Notes: generated from the sequence alone by a model not told the origin. DNA of 61,152 nucleotides from Balneolaceae bacterium (GCA_020832285.1 JAFIFB010000086.1:1-61152); one strand, 5' to 3'. Counted from the stretch's first letter, positions 36,460 through 46,541 are shown. Program-made: numbers and translations.

Positions 36460-38238
36460 TTATTTCGCCTCTTCGTCTGATTCTACCATTTCAAAAAGTG
36501 CCGCGCCGGATGGAACCATCGGGTAGCAGTTTTCTTCCTTCACAACGCTGAAATCCATCAGCACCGGTGCGTCTTTAATGGCCATCGCTTTTTTGAGCGC
36601 AGCTCTCATCTCTTTGGGGTTCTCTGCACGCAGACCCAGACAGCCATAAGCCTCGGCCATTTTTACAAAATCTGGATTATGAGAACCAAAAACAGAATAA
36701 CTGTAGCGTTTATCGAAAAAGAGCTGCTGCCACTGGCGAACCATGCCGAGACAGTAATTATTCATGATAACAATCTTAACAGGAATCTTATATTCTACGG
36801 CGGTAGCAAGTTCGTAAGAGGACATCTGGAACCCACCATCGCCCGTGATACAGACTACATCGCGGTCGGGACAGGCAAGTGCCGCTCCTATCGCCGCAGG
36901 AAACCCGTATCCCATTGTGCCCAAACCGCCAGATGAGATCCACGAACGCGGATGGTTAAATTTGTAGTGCTGTGCTGCCCACATCTGGTGTTGCCCTACA
37001 TCCGTTACAACAATAGCGTTGCCGTTGGTCTCTTCCGAGATCATTTTGATCATATGCTGCGGGTAGATAGTATCATCTGATTCGGGTACAACCAGCGGGT
37101 GCTCTTTCTGCCAGGTATGGATGGTATCCCACCATTCCGAAATTTCCGGTGGATTGGCAAGTTTGTCGATAGCAGGAATTACATGTTTCACATCACCTAC
37201 AATCGGCACTTCCACCTCTACATTTTTACCAATACAAGACGGATCAATGTCGATATGAATTTTCCTGGAATTTTGCGAAAATCCGTCGAGACGTCCGGTT
37301 ACCCGATCATCAAACCGAGCCCCAACAGCAATGAGTACATCACATTCGGTCATCGCCATATTGGCATACCATGTTCCGTGCATTCCAAGCATTCCGACAG
37401 ACTGAGGTTTGCTTTCAGGAAAAGCTCCCAGCCCCATCAAAGTCGTGGTAACAGGAATATTAAGCCGTTCGGCAAATTTTGTCACTTCTTCCCAGGCTTC
37501 TCCGAGAATCGCACCACCGCCCACATAAATGAGGGGTTTCTTGGCATTGCTGAGCATCTCTGCAGCTTTTGCTATTTGCGGCTGATGCCCGTGAAGGGTA
37601 GGCTTAAAGCTCGGGATATTCACCTGTTTCGCACCTGAGTAGGTTCCGTGCGTATTGAGCATATCTTTTGGCAAATCGACCAAAACCGGACCCGGCCTGC
37701 CGTTTGTGGCGATATGAAAAGCTTCACGAAGCACATGCTCCAGTTCGTTAACATCTCTGACCAAATAATTTTGTTTAGTGATTGGGCGTGTAATCCCAAC
37801 AATATCCGCCTCCTGAAACGCATCATTCCCAATCACACTGGTAGGTACCTGGCCAGTAAGCACAACAAGCGGAATAGAATCCATCATCGCTGTTGCGATA
37901 CCAGTCACTGTGTTGGTTCCGCCGGGGCCTGATGTAGCCAGAACCACACCCGGTTTCCCGGTTGCCCTCGAATACCCGTCGGCAGCATGAGTCCCTGCCT
38001 GCTCATGACGAATGAGGATATGTTTCAGGTCGTGATTGTTAAAAAGTGTATCGTATATGGGAAGAACCGCTCCGCCCGGATAGCCAAAGATCGTGTCTAC
38101 ATCCAGATCGGCCAGTGTTTTAATCAGAATTTCCGACCCGGTAAACTTTGCGGCATCTTCAGCAACTCGTTTAACCGGCTGCAAAGGGGTTTGGGTTTGA
38201 AAATTTTTGGCGGACGTTGTTGATTTGTGTGATTTCAT
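36460..38238 (-). CDS. ilvB: Acetolactate synthase large subunit
   Basis: ThDP-dependent catalytic subunit that forms acetolactate from pyruvate or acetohydroxybutyrate from pyruvate plus 2-oxobutyrate. It is 592 residues with the three ThDP-enzyme domains: [11 protein letters not shown] with catalytic Glu in R-H-E-Q, the FAD-type middle domain, and the ThDP motif G-D-G-G-F-Q-M...N-N-Y-C-L-G-M. First gene of the operon. GAGG sits 4 bases before the ATG, one of the few Shine-Dalgarno-like boxes in the window, and it can be masked by an upstream hairpin arm. Confidence 0.96.
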   Translation of the reverse strand: MKSHKSTTSAKNFQTQTPLQPVKRVAEDAAKFTGSEILIKTLADLDVDTIFGYPGGAVLPIYDTLFNNHDLKHILIRHEQAGTHAADGYSRATGKPGVVLATSGPGGTNTVTGIATAMMDSIPLVVLTGQVPTSVIGNDAFQEADIVGITRPITKQNYLVRDVNELEHVLREAFHIATNGRPGPVLVDLPKDMLNTHGTYSGAKQVNIPSFKPTLHGHQPQIAKAAEMLSNAKKPLIYVGGGAILGEAWEEVTKFAERLNIPVTTTLMGLGAFPESKPQSVGMLGMHGTWYANMAMTECDVLIAVGARFDDRVTGRLDGFSQNSRKIHIDIDPSCIGKNVEVEVPIVGDVKHVIPAIDKLANPPEISEWWDTIHTWQKEHPLVVPESDDTIYPQHMIKMISEETNGNAIVVTDVGQHQMWAAQHYKFNHPRSWISSGGLGTMGYGFPAAIGAALACPDRDVVCITGDGGFQMSSYELATAVEYKIPVKIVIMNNYCLGMVRQWQQLFFDKRYSYSVFGSHNPDFVKMAEAYGCLGLRAENPKEMRAALKKAMAIKDAPVLMDFSVVKEENCYPMVPSGAALFEMVESDEEAK

Positions 38239-38263
38239 GTTGCCTCAGAGATATACGTTGCCC

Positions 38264-38314
38264 GCCAGAGGTCAAAGTAAATCAATATGTAGGATTCGGC
38301 TTCTAACCTCTGGC
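38264..38314 (-). promoter_or_regulatory. Hairpin in the ilvB leader
   Basis: A perfect 9-bp inverted repeat, GCCAGAGGT (38264-38272) and ACCTCTGGC (38306-38314), with a 33-base loop, between the Leu/Ile/Val-rich leader frame and ilvB. In the transcript the CCUC of the distal arm can instead pair with the GAGG ribosome-binding box of ilvB, so two mutually exclusive folds exist. No T-run follows, so control of translation is more likely than termination. No T-box TGGnACCGCG sequence is present. Confidence 0.5.
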
Positions 38315-38322
38315 AGATGTGA

Positions 38323-38481
38323 TTATCTAATAATTAGATTTAGAATTAGAATGCCAGAAATTAGAATAGAAATAACCAAGTTACTGATTACACCTACAGA
38401 AAGAACAGAGATAACAGTAAATACTGCGGTAAGCAATGTGATAAGTAAAGCAGATACAAAAAGTACATACAGCTCTCTCAT
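38323..38481 (-). CDS. Candidate leader peptide rich in Leu, Ile and Val
   Basis: A 52-codon frame (MRELYVLF..., ending LILNLIIR then TAA) directly upstream of ilvB, in the same direction. It contains 12 Leu, 10 Ile and 8 Val, 30 of 52 residues. An in-frame ATG at 38550 would make 75 residues; the extra part is ordinary in composition, so the inner ATG is preferred for a leader. Its stop is 8 bases before the leader hairpin. By analogy with ilvL of enterobacteria, ribosome stalling at scarce branched-chain codons could set the fold of the hairpin. It could alternatively be a small two-helix membrane protein. Confidence 0.5.
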   Translation of the reverse strand: MRELYVLFVSALLITLLTAVFTVISVLSVGVISNLVISILISGILILNLIIR

Positions 38482-38740
38482 TGAGTTAAACTCCTTGACT
38501 GAAACAGCGTTTTGAGAACAAAAATTTGTATGTGTTATTGCGGTAGACAATTTGTAATCTGTTTATGTAAACTTCACTGTTCAAAACTTAGACAATGCTG
38601 TTATATGTGTCAAGATATTTTTTATATCATTACTGTACATAATACTGACTACAGAATAGACTCCTCAAAAGCGCTTCCATAAAAATTATATTACATACTT
38701 AAACTATTGTTTATCAACAACTAATTGAATAGATATAAAC

Positions 38741-40417
38741 ATGACGAAACTCAATAAATACAGCTCCAGATTAACCCAACAACAGTCTCAGGTTGGCTCA
38801 AAAGCGATGCTTTATGCCACCGGTTTGAGCGAGGACGACATGAAAAAGCCCCAGATCGGAATCGCAAGTGCAGGATGGGACGGCAATCCATGCAACATGC
38901 ATCTGAACGATCTGGCTGCTGTCATCAAGCAGGGGGTGTGGGATAACAATATGGTTGGATTTGTATTTCATACAATCGGTGTGAGTGACGGAATTTCGAT
39001 GGGTACCCAGGGCATGAAGTTCTCTCTTCCCTCGCGCGATATTATTGCAGACTCCATCGAAGTAGTGATGCAGGCCCAGTGGTACGATGCCAATATCTCG
39101 GTAATGGGCTGCGATAAAAATATGCCCGGCTCAGTGATGGCGATAGCCAGGGTGAACCGGCCATCTATCATGGTGTACGGTGGAACCATCAGCCCCGGAA
39201 ACCTGAACGGGCAAAAGCTCGATATTGTCTCTGCGTTTGAATCGTACGGGCAGTTTCTCTCCAAAGAGATCGATGAAGAGCAGATGAACCAGGTACTGAA
39301 ACACGCCTGTCCCGGCAAGGGAGCCTGCGGCGGAATGTATACCGCAAACACCATGGCATCGGCCATTGAAACACTGGGCATAAGCCTGCCCTATAGTTCT
39401 TCGGTCCCTGCAAATCATCAGGAAAAAATCAAAGAATGCGAACGAGCTGGGGAAGCGATCTACAAGATCCTGGAGAAAGATATCAAACCGAGAGATATCA
39501 TCACCCGTAAATCTTTGGAAAATGCCGTTGCTATGATAATTGCTCTTGGTGGTTCCACAAATGCAGTAATGCACATGCTTGCCATCGCAAAAGCGGCCGA
39601 AATTGATTTTACAATTGATGATTTCCAGGAGGTTAGCGACCGCACACCATTTCTGGCTGACCTGAAGCCAAGCGGGAAGTATGTGATGGAAGACCTCTAT
39701 AATGTGGGCGGAGTTCCCGCTGTTCAAAAGCTTCTTCTGGAGCATGGGTATCTCCACGGAGACTGCATCACCGTAACCGGTAACACACTGGAAGAAAATG
39801 TGGCTGAACTTCCCGGGTTACTGGAAGAACAGAAAGTGATCCATCCCGTGTCCGACCCTGTAAAAAAAACCGGACACCTTCAGATTCTCTACGGCAACCT
39901 CTCACCCGACGGAAGTGTGGCCAAAATAACCGGAAAAGAGGGAACGCGGTTTTCGGGCACTGCCCGGGTGTTTGAATCGGAAGAAGATTGCCTGGAAGGT
40001 ATCCGCGGCGGCAAAGTGAAGAAAGGTGATGTTGTGGTAATCCGTTATGAAGGCCCCAAAGGAGGACCCGGTATGCGGGAGATGCTCTCCATTACAGCGG
40101 CTATTATGGGTGTGGGTCTCGGCAACGAAGTGGCGTTGATTACTGACGGTCGCTTTTCGGGAGGAACTCACGGTTTTGTGATCGGCCACGTAACTCCGGA
40201 GGCACAACTGGGCGGAGCCATCGGCCTGCTTAAAGATGGCGACATTATCACCATCGATGCAGACGAAAGAATTCTGAATGTAGATCTTTCTGCCGAAGAG
40301 CTTGAAAAGCGCCGTAAAAACTGGAAAGCTCCCGAGCTGAAATTCAAGAGCGGCATTCTTTATAAATATGCGAAGAATGTTTCCACGGCCTCAGAGGGTT
40401 GTGTGACAGATGTATAA
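38741..40417 (+). CDS. ilvD: Dihydroxy-acid dehydratase
   Basis: Dehydrates dihydroxyisovalerate and dihydroxymethylvalerate, the last shared step of Val/Ile synthesis. It is 558 residues; Fe-S cysteines are in [15 protein letters not shown] and [10 protein letters not shown], and the C-terminal G-R-F-S-G-G-T-H-G and H-V-T-P-E-A blocks are intact. It is divergent from ilvB, so its promoter lies in the 190-bp AT-rich region (38551-38740) shared with the leader transcript. Confidence 0.95.
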   Translation: MTKLNKYSSRLTQQQSQVGSKAMLYATGLSEDDMKKPQIGIASAGWDGNPCNMHLNDLAAVIKQGVWDNNMVGFVFHTIGVSDGISMGTQGMKFSLPSRDIIADSIEVVMQAQWYDANISVMGCDKNMPGSVMAIARVNRPSIMVYGGTISPGNLNGQKLDIVSAFESYGQFLSKEIDEEQMNQVLKHACPGKGACGGMYTANTMASAIETLGISLPYSSSVPANHQEKIKECERAGEAIYKILEKDIKPRDIITRKSLENAVAMIIALGGSTNAVMHMLAIAKAAEIDFTIDDFQEVSDRTPFLADLKPSGKYVMEDLYNVGGVPAVQKLLLEHGYLHGDCITVTGNTLEENVAELPGLLEEQKVIHPVSDPVKKTGHLQILYGNLSPDGSVAKITGKEGTRFSGTARVFESEEDCLEGIRGGKVKKGDVVVIRYEGPKGGPGMREMLSITAAIMGVGLGNEVALITDGRFSGGTHGFVIGHVTPEAQLGGAIGLLKDGDIITIDADERILNVDLSAEELEKRRKNWKAPELKFKSGILYKYAKNVSTASEGCVTDV

Positions 40418-40424
40418 AAATAAA

Positions 40425-40460
40425 CAGGCCTCCAGGATTTTTGAAATCCTGGATGGCCTG
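40425..40460 (+). terminator. Terminator of ilvD
   Basis: A long stem AGGCC-TCCAGGATTT / AAATCCTGGA-TGGCCT closed by a TTG loop, with one unpaired base, 8 bases after the stop codon. The following sequence is only moderately T-rich. Confidence 0.7.
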
Positions 40461-40609
40461 TGACTCTTTAACGGTTACAGATTTACAAAAAGTGTGTATT
40501 TGGTCTTTAATCAACGATATTTGCGTTTTGAAACACACCCGTAAATCCCCTCCCCGAGGTGTCGGGATTTCGAAAACCTCTCAACTTGAGAGGGGACAGA
40601 ATTGAGTAA

Positions 40610-40691
40610 GATTGCGAAGCGAGCCTTTCGAAAACACAGGTGACGGCTTTTGCGGTACTCCGACCCTTCGGAGGGTGTGTTTGGGTGGGCA
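40610..40691 (+). repeat. Dispersed repeat unit, related to 23048-23160
   Basis: Direct-orientation relative of the unit near 23.1 kb: GATTGCGAAGCGAGC, then CACAGGTGACGGCTTTTG, then ACTCCGACCCTTCGGAGGGTGTGT. The last block is itself a hairpin. Confidence 0.65.
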
Positions 40692-40830
40692 AGGAACCTG
40701 AAACGGCCACGGTTCACGAACAAAGCCCTGGAACACACCCCTCGCTAAACTCACCCGGCTTCGCCGTTTCGTTTACGCCTTTCCCCTCTTCCCTAAGGGG
40801 CGAGAGGGGATTATAGAGTCATCTGTTTTC

Positions 40831-42456
40831 TCAGGAGTTTTCGCTATCAGAAATACCAAAACTCTCCAGCAGAGTCTTCATTGAAAAAATAATCATCCGG
40901 CTGGACTGGGTTACGGCACGGTTCAGCATCAGCAGATATGTAATTTCTGTGCGTCTGATTTTTTGGTCCGATATAAATGAACGACACATTTTGATAAACT
41001 CTTTATCTTCGTTTTCAATAAAATTGTGAATCTCCGTTACTTCTCCGCTCCGGTCGGTTTCAATTGCCGGTTCGTCATCCCATTTAATCTCTTTCCCTTT
41101 GGCAATTAGTTTTTGCAGCCGTTCTGTGATTGAACGGTGGGAACTGTGCAGTGAAGGATCGGTATCGTGGCTCAGCATTGCCAATTCATCTTTCAGTTCA
41201 AAAATATTCTTTGAAGAGTTCATAATATTCCTGCTCGCCCTTAGCAGTTTGTCAATCCGTTCGGCTTCTTCCTTACTTACCTCATGAGAGAGTAACTTGG
41301 TATTATATTCGAAAATTTCAGCATGATATCGTACAAGGTCATCATAATTAATATGTTGTCCGTGCCGATTCGGGCGAATGGTCTGTTCGATAAACATCAG
41401 CGCATATCGCAACTGCCGGGCGATTTCTCTTCGAAACGCCTCCATCCCCGCATCGGTCACTTGTGGATCAGTTTTATGAATATATTTGCTGAAAGTTTCT
41501 TCATTCTCCCGGAACCGGCCCTCAGCAAAACCCGCAAGTTTTGATATAAACGGAAAAAATACCATCACTCCGATCACATTGAACAGTGTATGAAACATTG
41601 CCAGGCCAAGCACAATGTTTTCATCAAACCCAAGAAAAGTCAGTACAAACCAGCTGAGTACCGGTAAAAGTATCAACGTAACTACAGCGGTGCTGACCGT
41701 AAAAATAAGCTGACTGAGTGAGGCCTGTTTTTTTGAGGCCACACCGCCAATGGAACCGAGCAGTACCGTAACCGTAGTTCCCACATTGGCGCCGATCACC
41801 ATAGCCGCTCCGGAACTGAAAGTGATCACACCGCTAAAAAGCATTGTTAAAACAATCGCAATCGTGGCCGAACTGCTTTGCATCACTGCTGTCATCACCA
41901 GGCCCACGAGGGCAAAAACTACGGCTCCGTAACCTGCAAACACCTCCGGATCAATCGCATCAGAGAAGTCATCCACACTGGTTTTCATATAATCGAGCCC
42001 CATAAAGAGGAATCCGAACGCCACCAGAAATTTACTGATGTTCACATACTTCGGTGACTTCGCCAGAAGAATAATTCCCAGTCCGCCGATCCCGATCATC
42101 GGCAGGGAAAATGCATCGATATTGAACTTGAAACCAAACACCGCCACAATCCAGGCTGTGGCTGTTGTTCCGATTTTAGTGCCCATCATCACCGCGATGG
42201 CCTGTGTGAGGGTCATGATTCCCGCACCCACAAATGCCAGCACCATCAGTGAAACCGCTGAACTGCTTTGAAGAATAGCCGTACTTGTCATACCACTTAA
42301 AATCGCCTTCAGATTGGTATCGGTGTAGCGGCGAATCATCGAACGGAACGCACCACCACTGAGAAGGCGTATCGACTCTTCCATCATATGCATACCGAAA
42401 AGAAAAATTCCCAGCCCGGCAAGAAACAACCAAAGCTCAAATCCGCCTATCGTCAT
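40831..42456 (-). CDS. Na/Pi cotransporter family protein with PhoU-like tail
   Basis: A 541-residue NptA/YjbB-type sodium-phosphate symporter. Two inverted Na/Pi repeats each contain the Q-S-S-S-A signature (about residues 63-67 and 189-193), within about eight membrane helices. A soluble C-terminal helical domain (from about residue 340) resembles PhoU and is often fused in this family. It probably moves phosphate across the inner membrane, possibly as exporter. It is divergent from the SSS symporter gene. Confidence 0.9.
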   Translation of the reverse strand: MTIGGFELWLFLAGLGIFLFGMHMMEESIRLLSGGAFRSMIRRYTDTNLKAILSGMTSTAILQSSSAVSLMVLAFVGAGIMTLTQAIAVMMGTKIGTTATAWIVAVFGFKFNIDAFSLPMIGIGGLGIILLAKSPKYVNISKFLVAFGFLFMGLDYMKTSVDDFSDAIDPEVFAGYGAVVFALVGLVMTAVMQSSSATIAIVLTMLFSGVITFSSGAAMVIGANVGTTVTVLLGSIGGVASKKQASLSQLIFTVSTAVVTLILLPVLSWFVLTFLGFDENIVLGLAMFHTLFNVIGVMVFFPFISKLAGFAEGRFRENEETFSKYIHKTDPQVTDAGMEAFRREIARQLRYALMFIEQTIRPNRHGQHINYDDLVRYHAEIFEYNTKLLSHEVSKEEAERIDKLLRASRNIMNSSKNIFELKDELAMLSHDTDPSLHSSHRSITERLQKLIAKGKEIKWDDEPAIETDRSGEVTEIHNFIENEDKEFIKMCRSFISDQKIRRTEITYLLMLNRAVTQSSRMIIFSMKTLLESFGISDSENS

Positions 42457-42799
42457 TTTTTATTGATGATTCGTATTTACATATTCCATTTCTAAAAATG
42501 TAACAAAGATAATCGTAATTATTGCCGGAATCTCACACATCGAATTCCCAACACCATAAATGGTACCAGGAAAGTGATGTTACCCAGCATCTTCGTGGTG
42601 ATCAACCCGGGTTAAGTTGACTTTCGCTTCAGCAAAAATTGGTTTGAATTGTTTCCGACAACTCCCCTGCCAAGAAACATTTGATGCTTGTTCTTTAAGC
42701 TTGTAACTTTACCTGATCGGAACTTTTTTGAATAAAAACCTGATATCATCATCTGCAATAACCTGAGTGATAATCGCCCATCTATCGATCCGATAATTC
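42457..42799. other. Divergent promoter region between two sodium symporter genes
   Basis: A 343-base stretch without a credible gene. It must hold the promoters of the Na/Pi symporter (minus) and the SSS symporter (plus). No riboswitch or convincing operator was seen. Confidence 0.4.
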
Positions 42800-44233
42800 A
42801 TGCACCCCGTTGATCTTACTATATTTATAATATATGTAATCGGTCTGCTTGGCTTCGGCTACTTTTTCTTTAGAAATAACAAGGGTGGAGATGATTACTA
42901 TGTAGGCGGCCGAAATATGAAAAGTTACCACGTTGGGCTGTCTGTAGTTGCCACCGATGTAGGCGGCGGCTTCTCCATCGGATTAGGCGGACTGGGATTT
43001 GTGATGGGGCTATCCGGCTCATGGATGCTCTTTACCGGCCTGATAGGCGCCTGGCTGGCTGCTGTTTTTCTCATTCCAAAAATAAAACAGAATGCTTTTT
43101 TTGATGATGCCTACACTTTTCCCCAGCTTTTTGAACATTATTACAGTGCACGGGTAGCTTTTGTGGCCGCCATAATTTCAGCCATCGGTTATGCCGGATT
43201 CACCAGCTCACAAATGCTGGCCGGAGCCAAGCTGGCAAGCGGTACCTTTGTGGGGCTGGATCACGACATGGCCCTCTACATTATGGGAGCTGTGGCCGTG
43301 GTTTATACCGTGCTTGGCGGACTGAAGGCAGTCATTTATACCGATACCATTCAGTGGGCCCTGCTGATGTTTGGATTGATATTTATTGGCATCCCCATCG
43401 CCTATATCGAAATTGGCGGAATGGATGCTATCCGGGCTACAGTAGATCCGGCCATGCTGACACTCACGAACCTTTCCTGGCAGGACCTGGTCTACTGGGG
43501 TGTTACCATCATCCCGATCTGGTTTGTGGGGATGACACTTTACCAGCGTATTTATGCCTGTCACGATGAGAAAACCGCCAAAAAAGCCTGGTATCTTGCT
43601 GGTGTTTTTGAATGGCCGGTCATGGCATTTTTGGGGGTGCTGCTCGGCCTGTTTGCCAGGGTAGCTGCCGACCAGGGAATGTTTGAATTTTTGGGCGCTG
43701 CCGATATTGCCGATACCGATCCCGAAACCGGCCTGCCCATGCTTCTCCGCACCGTTCTTCCGGTAGGGTTGCTTGGCATCATGATGGCCGCCTATTTTTC
43801 GGCCATTCTCTCCACGGCCGACAGCTGCCTGATGGCCTCTTCAGGCAATGTGGTTACCGACATCATAGGAAAGTTTACAAAACTTGATCACGACAGTACT
43901 GCTTTTGTGCGTTTATCACAAGTAGTCACTCTGATCATCGGCATTCTCGCCCTGATGCTGGCCGCTGCCATGACAAACGTTCTTGATCTGATGCTCGACT
44001 CTTACGCCTTTATGGTATCTGGACTGTTTGTTCCGGTGATTGGTGCGCTGTTCTGGCGTAAAAGCACACCAGCAGGGGCCCTTACCGCAATGATTTTGGG
44101 CGGTTTTACCACCATTTCTTTGCGATATTCCGGCTTAGACTTACCTTATGAGCTGGACGCCAATGTTTTTGGAATTTCGATGTCGGCAATTTCATTTATT
44201 ATAGTAAGCTATATTACGTTTAATAAAGAATAA
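42800..44233 (+). CDS. Sodium:solute symporter (SSS family)
   Basis: A 477-residue inner-membrane protein with about 13 hydrophobic helices and the LeuT-like SSS layout. The short G-G-R-N-M-K loop, the G-G-G-F-S-I-G-L-G-G unwound helix 1, Y-T-V-L-G-G-L-K-A-V-I-Y-T-D and the S-A-I-L-S-T-A-D-S-C sodium site are visible. The solute is unknown. It heads a tight plus-strand group: the GNAT gene follows after 5 bp, then the racemase-like gene and the M23 peptidase gene, so an amino acid or peptide substrate is plausible. Confidence 0.9.
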   Translation: MHPVDLTIFIIYVIGLLGFGYFFFRNNKGGDDYYVGGRNMKSYHVGLSVVATDVGGGFSIGLGGLGFVMGLSGSWMLFTGLIGAWLAAVFLIPKIKQNAFFDDAYTFPQLFEHYYSARVAFVAAIISAIGYAGFTSSQMLAGAKLASGTFVGLDHDMALYIMGAVAVVYTVLGGLKAVIYTDTIQWALLMFGLIFIGIPIAYIEIGGMDAIRATVDPAMLTLTNLSWQDLVYWGVTIIPIWFVGMTLYQRIYACHDEKTAKKAWYLAGVFEWPVMAFLGVLLGLFARVAADQGMFEFLGAADIADTDPETGLPMLLRTVLPVGLLGIMMAAYFSAILSTADSCLMASSGNVVTDIIGKFTKLDHDSTAFVRLSQVVTLIIGILALMLAAAMTNVLDLMLDSYAFMVSGLFVPVIGALFWRKSTPAGALTAMILGGFTTISLRYSGLDLPYELDANVFGISMSAISFIIVSYITFNKE

Positions 44234-44238
44234 ACTTT

Positions 44239-44694
44239 ATGGATATATCCTATACCATTATTGAAAATGATCGCGATACTCAACCCGTCTTTTCCCGGGA
44301 ACAGATCGCTGATTTTTTAAAGAGCCATCTCGACCAGTACGGCGACACAAGAAGCGCCATCCTGAAATGCATCGCCTACGCATACGGTGATTCGTCCGGA
44401 CAGGACGGCTTTATCCTGATAGCACATGAAGAAAACGACATTCTGGGCACGGTCATCATCAATAAAACCAATATGAGCGGGTATATTCCTGAAAATATTT
44501 TGGTGTATATTGCCGTACACCATAAAACCCGCGGAAAGGGCGTGGGCAAAGAACTGATGAGGCGGGTCATTGACCGAGCAGAGGGAGACATCGCCCTGCA
44601 CGTGGAACCGGATAATCCGGCAAAATTTCTTTACGAAAAATTTGGTTTCACCAACAAATATCTCGAAATGCGTCTCCAGAAACAAAAGGATTAA
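44239..44694 (+). CDS. GNAT-family N-acetyltransferase
   Basis: A 151-residue single GNAT domain. The acetyl-CoA pyrophosphate loop is R-G-K-G-V-G-K-E-L-M (about residues 97-106), with the preceding I-L-V-Y-I-A-V strand and C-terminal F-L-Y-E-K-F-G-F typical. The acceptor is unknown. It lies between the symporter and the alanine/ornithine racemase-like gene, so a D-amino acid or related amine is a reasonable guess. Confidence 0.85.
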   Translation: MDISYTIIENDRDTQPVFSREQIADFLKSHLDQYGDTRSAILKCIAYAYGDSSGQDGFILIAHEENDILGTVIINKTNMSGYIPENILVYIAVHHKTRGKGVGKELMRRVIDRAEGDIALHVEPDNPAKFLYEKFGFTNKYLEMRLQKQKD

Positions 44695-44712
44695 CCAACG
44701 GAAAATTCCGAA

Positions 44713-45786
44713 ATGGCCTATTTAAAACTTTACAGACAAGAGCTGCGGCACAATTTCGAATTTCTTAACGAACTTTTTAAAGAGCGAGGAATCAAGTGGG
44801 GCATCACAACCAAGCTTTTTTGCGGTAACAGAGATTTTTTGAGTGAAGTGATAAACCTTGGCATTGGTGAAGTGCACGATTCGCGAATCAGTAACCTCCG
44901 GGTCATCAAGGAGATTGACACTGAAACCATCACCATCTACATCAAACCGCCGCCGAAAGATATTCTGCGTGATGTTGTGAAATATGCCGACATCAGCCTC
45001 AACACCGAGCTGGCAACTCTCCATGAACTTTCCGACGAAGCTCAGCGGCAAAACACCCTGCACAAAGTGATCATCATGATTGAGCTGGGCGACCTTCGCG
45101 AAGGTGTGATGCGGGATGACCTGATCAATTTTTACGAAAAAGTATTCCGTCTGCCAGGCATTGAAGTGGTGGGGCTTGGCACCAATCTGAACTGCCTGCA
45201 CGGTGTAATGCCCGACGGCGACAAACTTATCCAGCTCTCTCTCTACAAGCAGATTATCGAACTTCGGTTCAAAAAGAAAATTCCGCTGGTTTCGGGCGGC
45301 ACCACTGTTACCATACCTCTTGTGCTCCGTAATCAGCTTCCATCCGGGGTGAACCATTTCCGCGTGGGTGAAGCTCTATTTTTCGGCAAAAATCTCTTCA
45401 CAGATGGAGTGATAGACGGAATGAGCGACCAGGTGCTGGAACTCTATACTCAGATCATTGAACTCTCCGAAAAGCCGATGGTACCGATGGGTGAACTGGG
45501 TGTAAATCCCCAGGGAGGAACCGCAAAAATTGAGGAAGATGATTACGGAAAAACCTCCTATCGTGCCATCATTGATATCGGCGTACTTGATATTCAGCCC
45601 AATTACCTGGTGCCGGTAGATGAAAACATTAAAATCACCGATGCCAGCTCCGATATGCTCGTGCTCGATGTGGGATCAAACGAACAGGGCTACAAAGTAG
45701 GAGATATGATCCGCTTTAAACTAAAATATATGGGCGCCCTCGGTCTGATGAGCTCCGATTACATCGAAAAGCGCGTTACAGACTGA
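44713..45786 (+). CDS. Alanine/ornithine racemase-family PLP enzyme
   Basis: A 357-residue fold-type III PLP enzyme of the group that includes ornithine racemase and YhfX. The PLP lysine is in G-I-T-T-K-L-F-C-G-N (about residue 33); V-H-D-S-R-I-S-N-L, G-L-G-T-N-L-N-C-L-H-G and S-G-G-T-T-V follow as in that group. It is distinct from the classical alr at 47.9 kb. The gene for an M23 peptidase starts 1 bp after its stop. The substrate is unproved. Confidence 0.85.
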   Translation: MAYLKLYRQELRHNFEFLNELFKERGIKWGITTKLFCGNRDFLSEVINLGIGEVHDSRISNLRVIKEIDTETITIYIKPPPKDILRDVVKYADISLNTELATLHELSDEAQRQNTLHKVIIMIELGDLREGVMRDDLINFYEKVFRLPGIEVVGLGTNLNCLHGVMPDGDKLIQLSLYKQIIELRFKKKIPLVSGGTTVTIPLVLRNQLPSGVNHFRVGEALFFGKNLFTDGVIDGMSDQVLELYTQIIELSEKPMVPMGELGVNPQGGTAKIEEDDYGKTSYRAIIDIGVLDIQPNYLVPVDENIKITDASSDMLVLDVGSNEQGYKVGDMIRFKLKYMGALGLMSSDYIEKRVTD

Positions 45787-45787
45787 T

Positions 45788-46387
45788 ATGCCGCGGCTTG
45801 TATCACCCCACCCGGTCATGTATCTGCCGGAGCAGTACACGGTATTCTCCTTCACTGATGGATACGACGCAAAAAAAATGGGAGAATTCATTAAAAACGG
45901 ATGCTGGGGTGTAGGCGGATACCTCGAAAAACGAACCGGTATGTACCTGGCTCCGCAGTATAAAAACCGCCGGAATATCCACATGGGTATTGATATCTGG
46001 GCGCCAGCCGGTGAATCCGTGTTTTCTCCGCTCGACGGAACCGTTGCATATACCGCCAATCATCATGAAGAGGGAAACTACGGCGCAACCGTCGTGCTGA
46101 AACATTTCCTGACCAATCATCAGCGTAACATTTTTGCATTGTACGGTCATCTCTCTCTTGGCACTCTTGAACACCTTGCCCGTGGTCATTTCCTGGAACG
46201 GGGCAACCTTGTGGGCTGGCTGGGTGATGAAACCGAAAACGGCAACTGGCCGCCTCATCTCCACTACCAGTTAAGCTGGCACGATCCCGGCAAAGCCGAT
46301 ATGCCCGGCGTGGTCTCCGATGAAGAGCTTCCTGAAGCCAAAAAACTTTATCCTGATCCCAGAATTATTTTGGGTGATATTTATTGA
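45788..46387 (+). CDS. Peptidase M23 (LytM-type) family protein
   Basis: A 199-residue protein with an M23 zinc endopeptidase domain: H-M-G-I-D-I-W-A-P-A-G (H-x-G-x-D), Y-G-H-L-S and P-P-H-L-H-Y-Q-L (H-x-H). Family members cut peptidoglycan cross-links, but this one shows no signal peptide, so it may act in the cytoplasm on free peptides or be exported otherwise. It is coupled to the racemase-like gene (1-bp gap). Confidence 0.85.
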   Translation: MPRLVSPHPVMYLPEQYTVFSFTDGYDAKKMGEFIKNGCWGVGGYLEKRTGMYLAPQYKNRRNIHMGIDIWAPAGESVFSPLDGTVAYTANHHEEGNYGATVVLKHFLTNHQRNIFALYGHLSLGTLEHLARGHFLERGNLVGWLGDETENGNWPPHLHYQLSWHDPGKADMPGVVSDEELPEAKKLYPDPRIILGDIY

Positions 46388-46469
46388 AGGCGGCGATCAA
46401 AAAATCACCACTTAAACGAACAGACACAAGCAAGACACATCTTTCACCTTGGGGAGTTTGGCTCATAAA

Positions 46470-46541
46470 TCGCTAAATCGAGTATCGAGTATCTTCTCAA
46501 TCGCTCAATCATAATGATACGCGATTGATGAGATTTAGCGA
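46470..46541. repeat. Long imperfect palindrome downstream of the M23 gene
   Basis: Two nested inverted repeats: TCGCTAAATC (46470-46479) with GATTTAGCGA (46532-46541), and TCAATCGC (46497-46504) with GCGATTGA (46521-46528). The inner loop is 16 bases. It could be a terminator for the symporter-M23 group or a cruciform element; no T-run follows. Confidence 0.55.

Larger units (their letters stand above)
40418..40830. other. Intergenic region with terminator and dispersed repeat
   Basis: A 413-base stretch between ilvD and the convergent Na/Pi symporter gene. It has no gene. It holds the ilvD terminator, a GC-rich repeat with several small palindromes (TCCCCTCCCCGAGGTGTCGGGA, ACCTCTCAACTTGAGAGG, CCGACCCTTCGGAGGG), and a final CCCCTCTTCCCTAAGGGGCGAGAGGGG segment. 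Confidence 0.6.

Noticed and set aside
38241-38550. T-box riboswitch upstream of ilvB
   Set aside because: No TGGnACCGCG T-box sequence or specifier-loop layout is visible; the hairpin and Leu/Ile/Val-rich frame fit leader-peptide control better.
39131-39757. Opposite-strand frame of 208 codons
   Set aside because: It is antisense to ilvD; no family resemblance.
44722-45357. Opposite-strand frame of 211 codons
   Set aside because: It is antisense to the racemase-like gene, which has clear PLP-family motifs.
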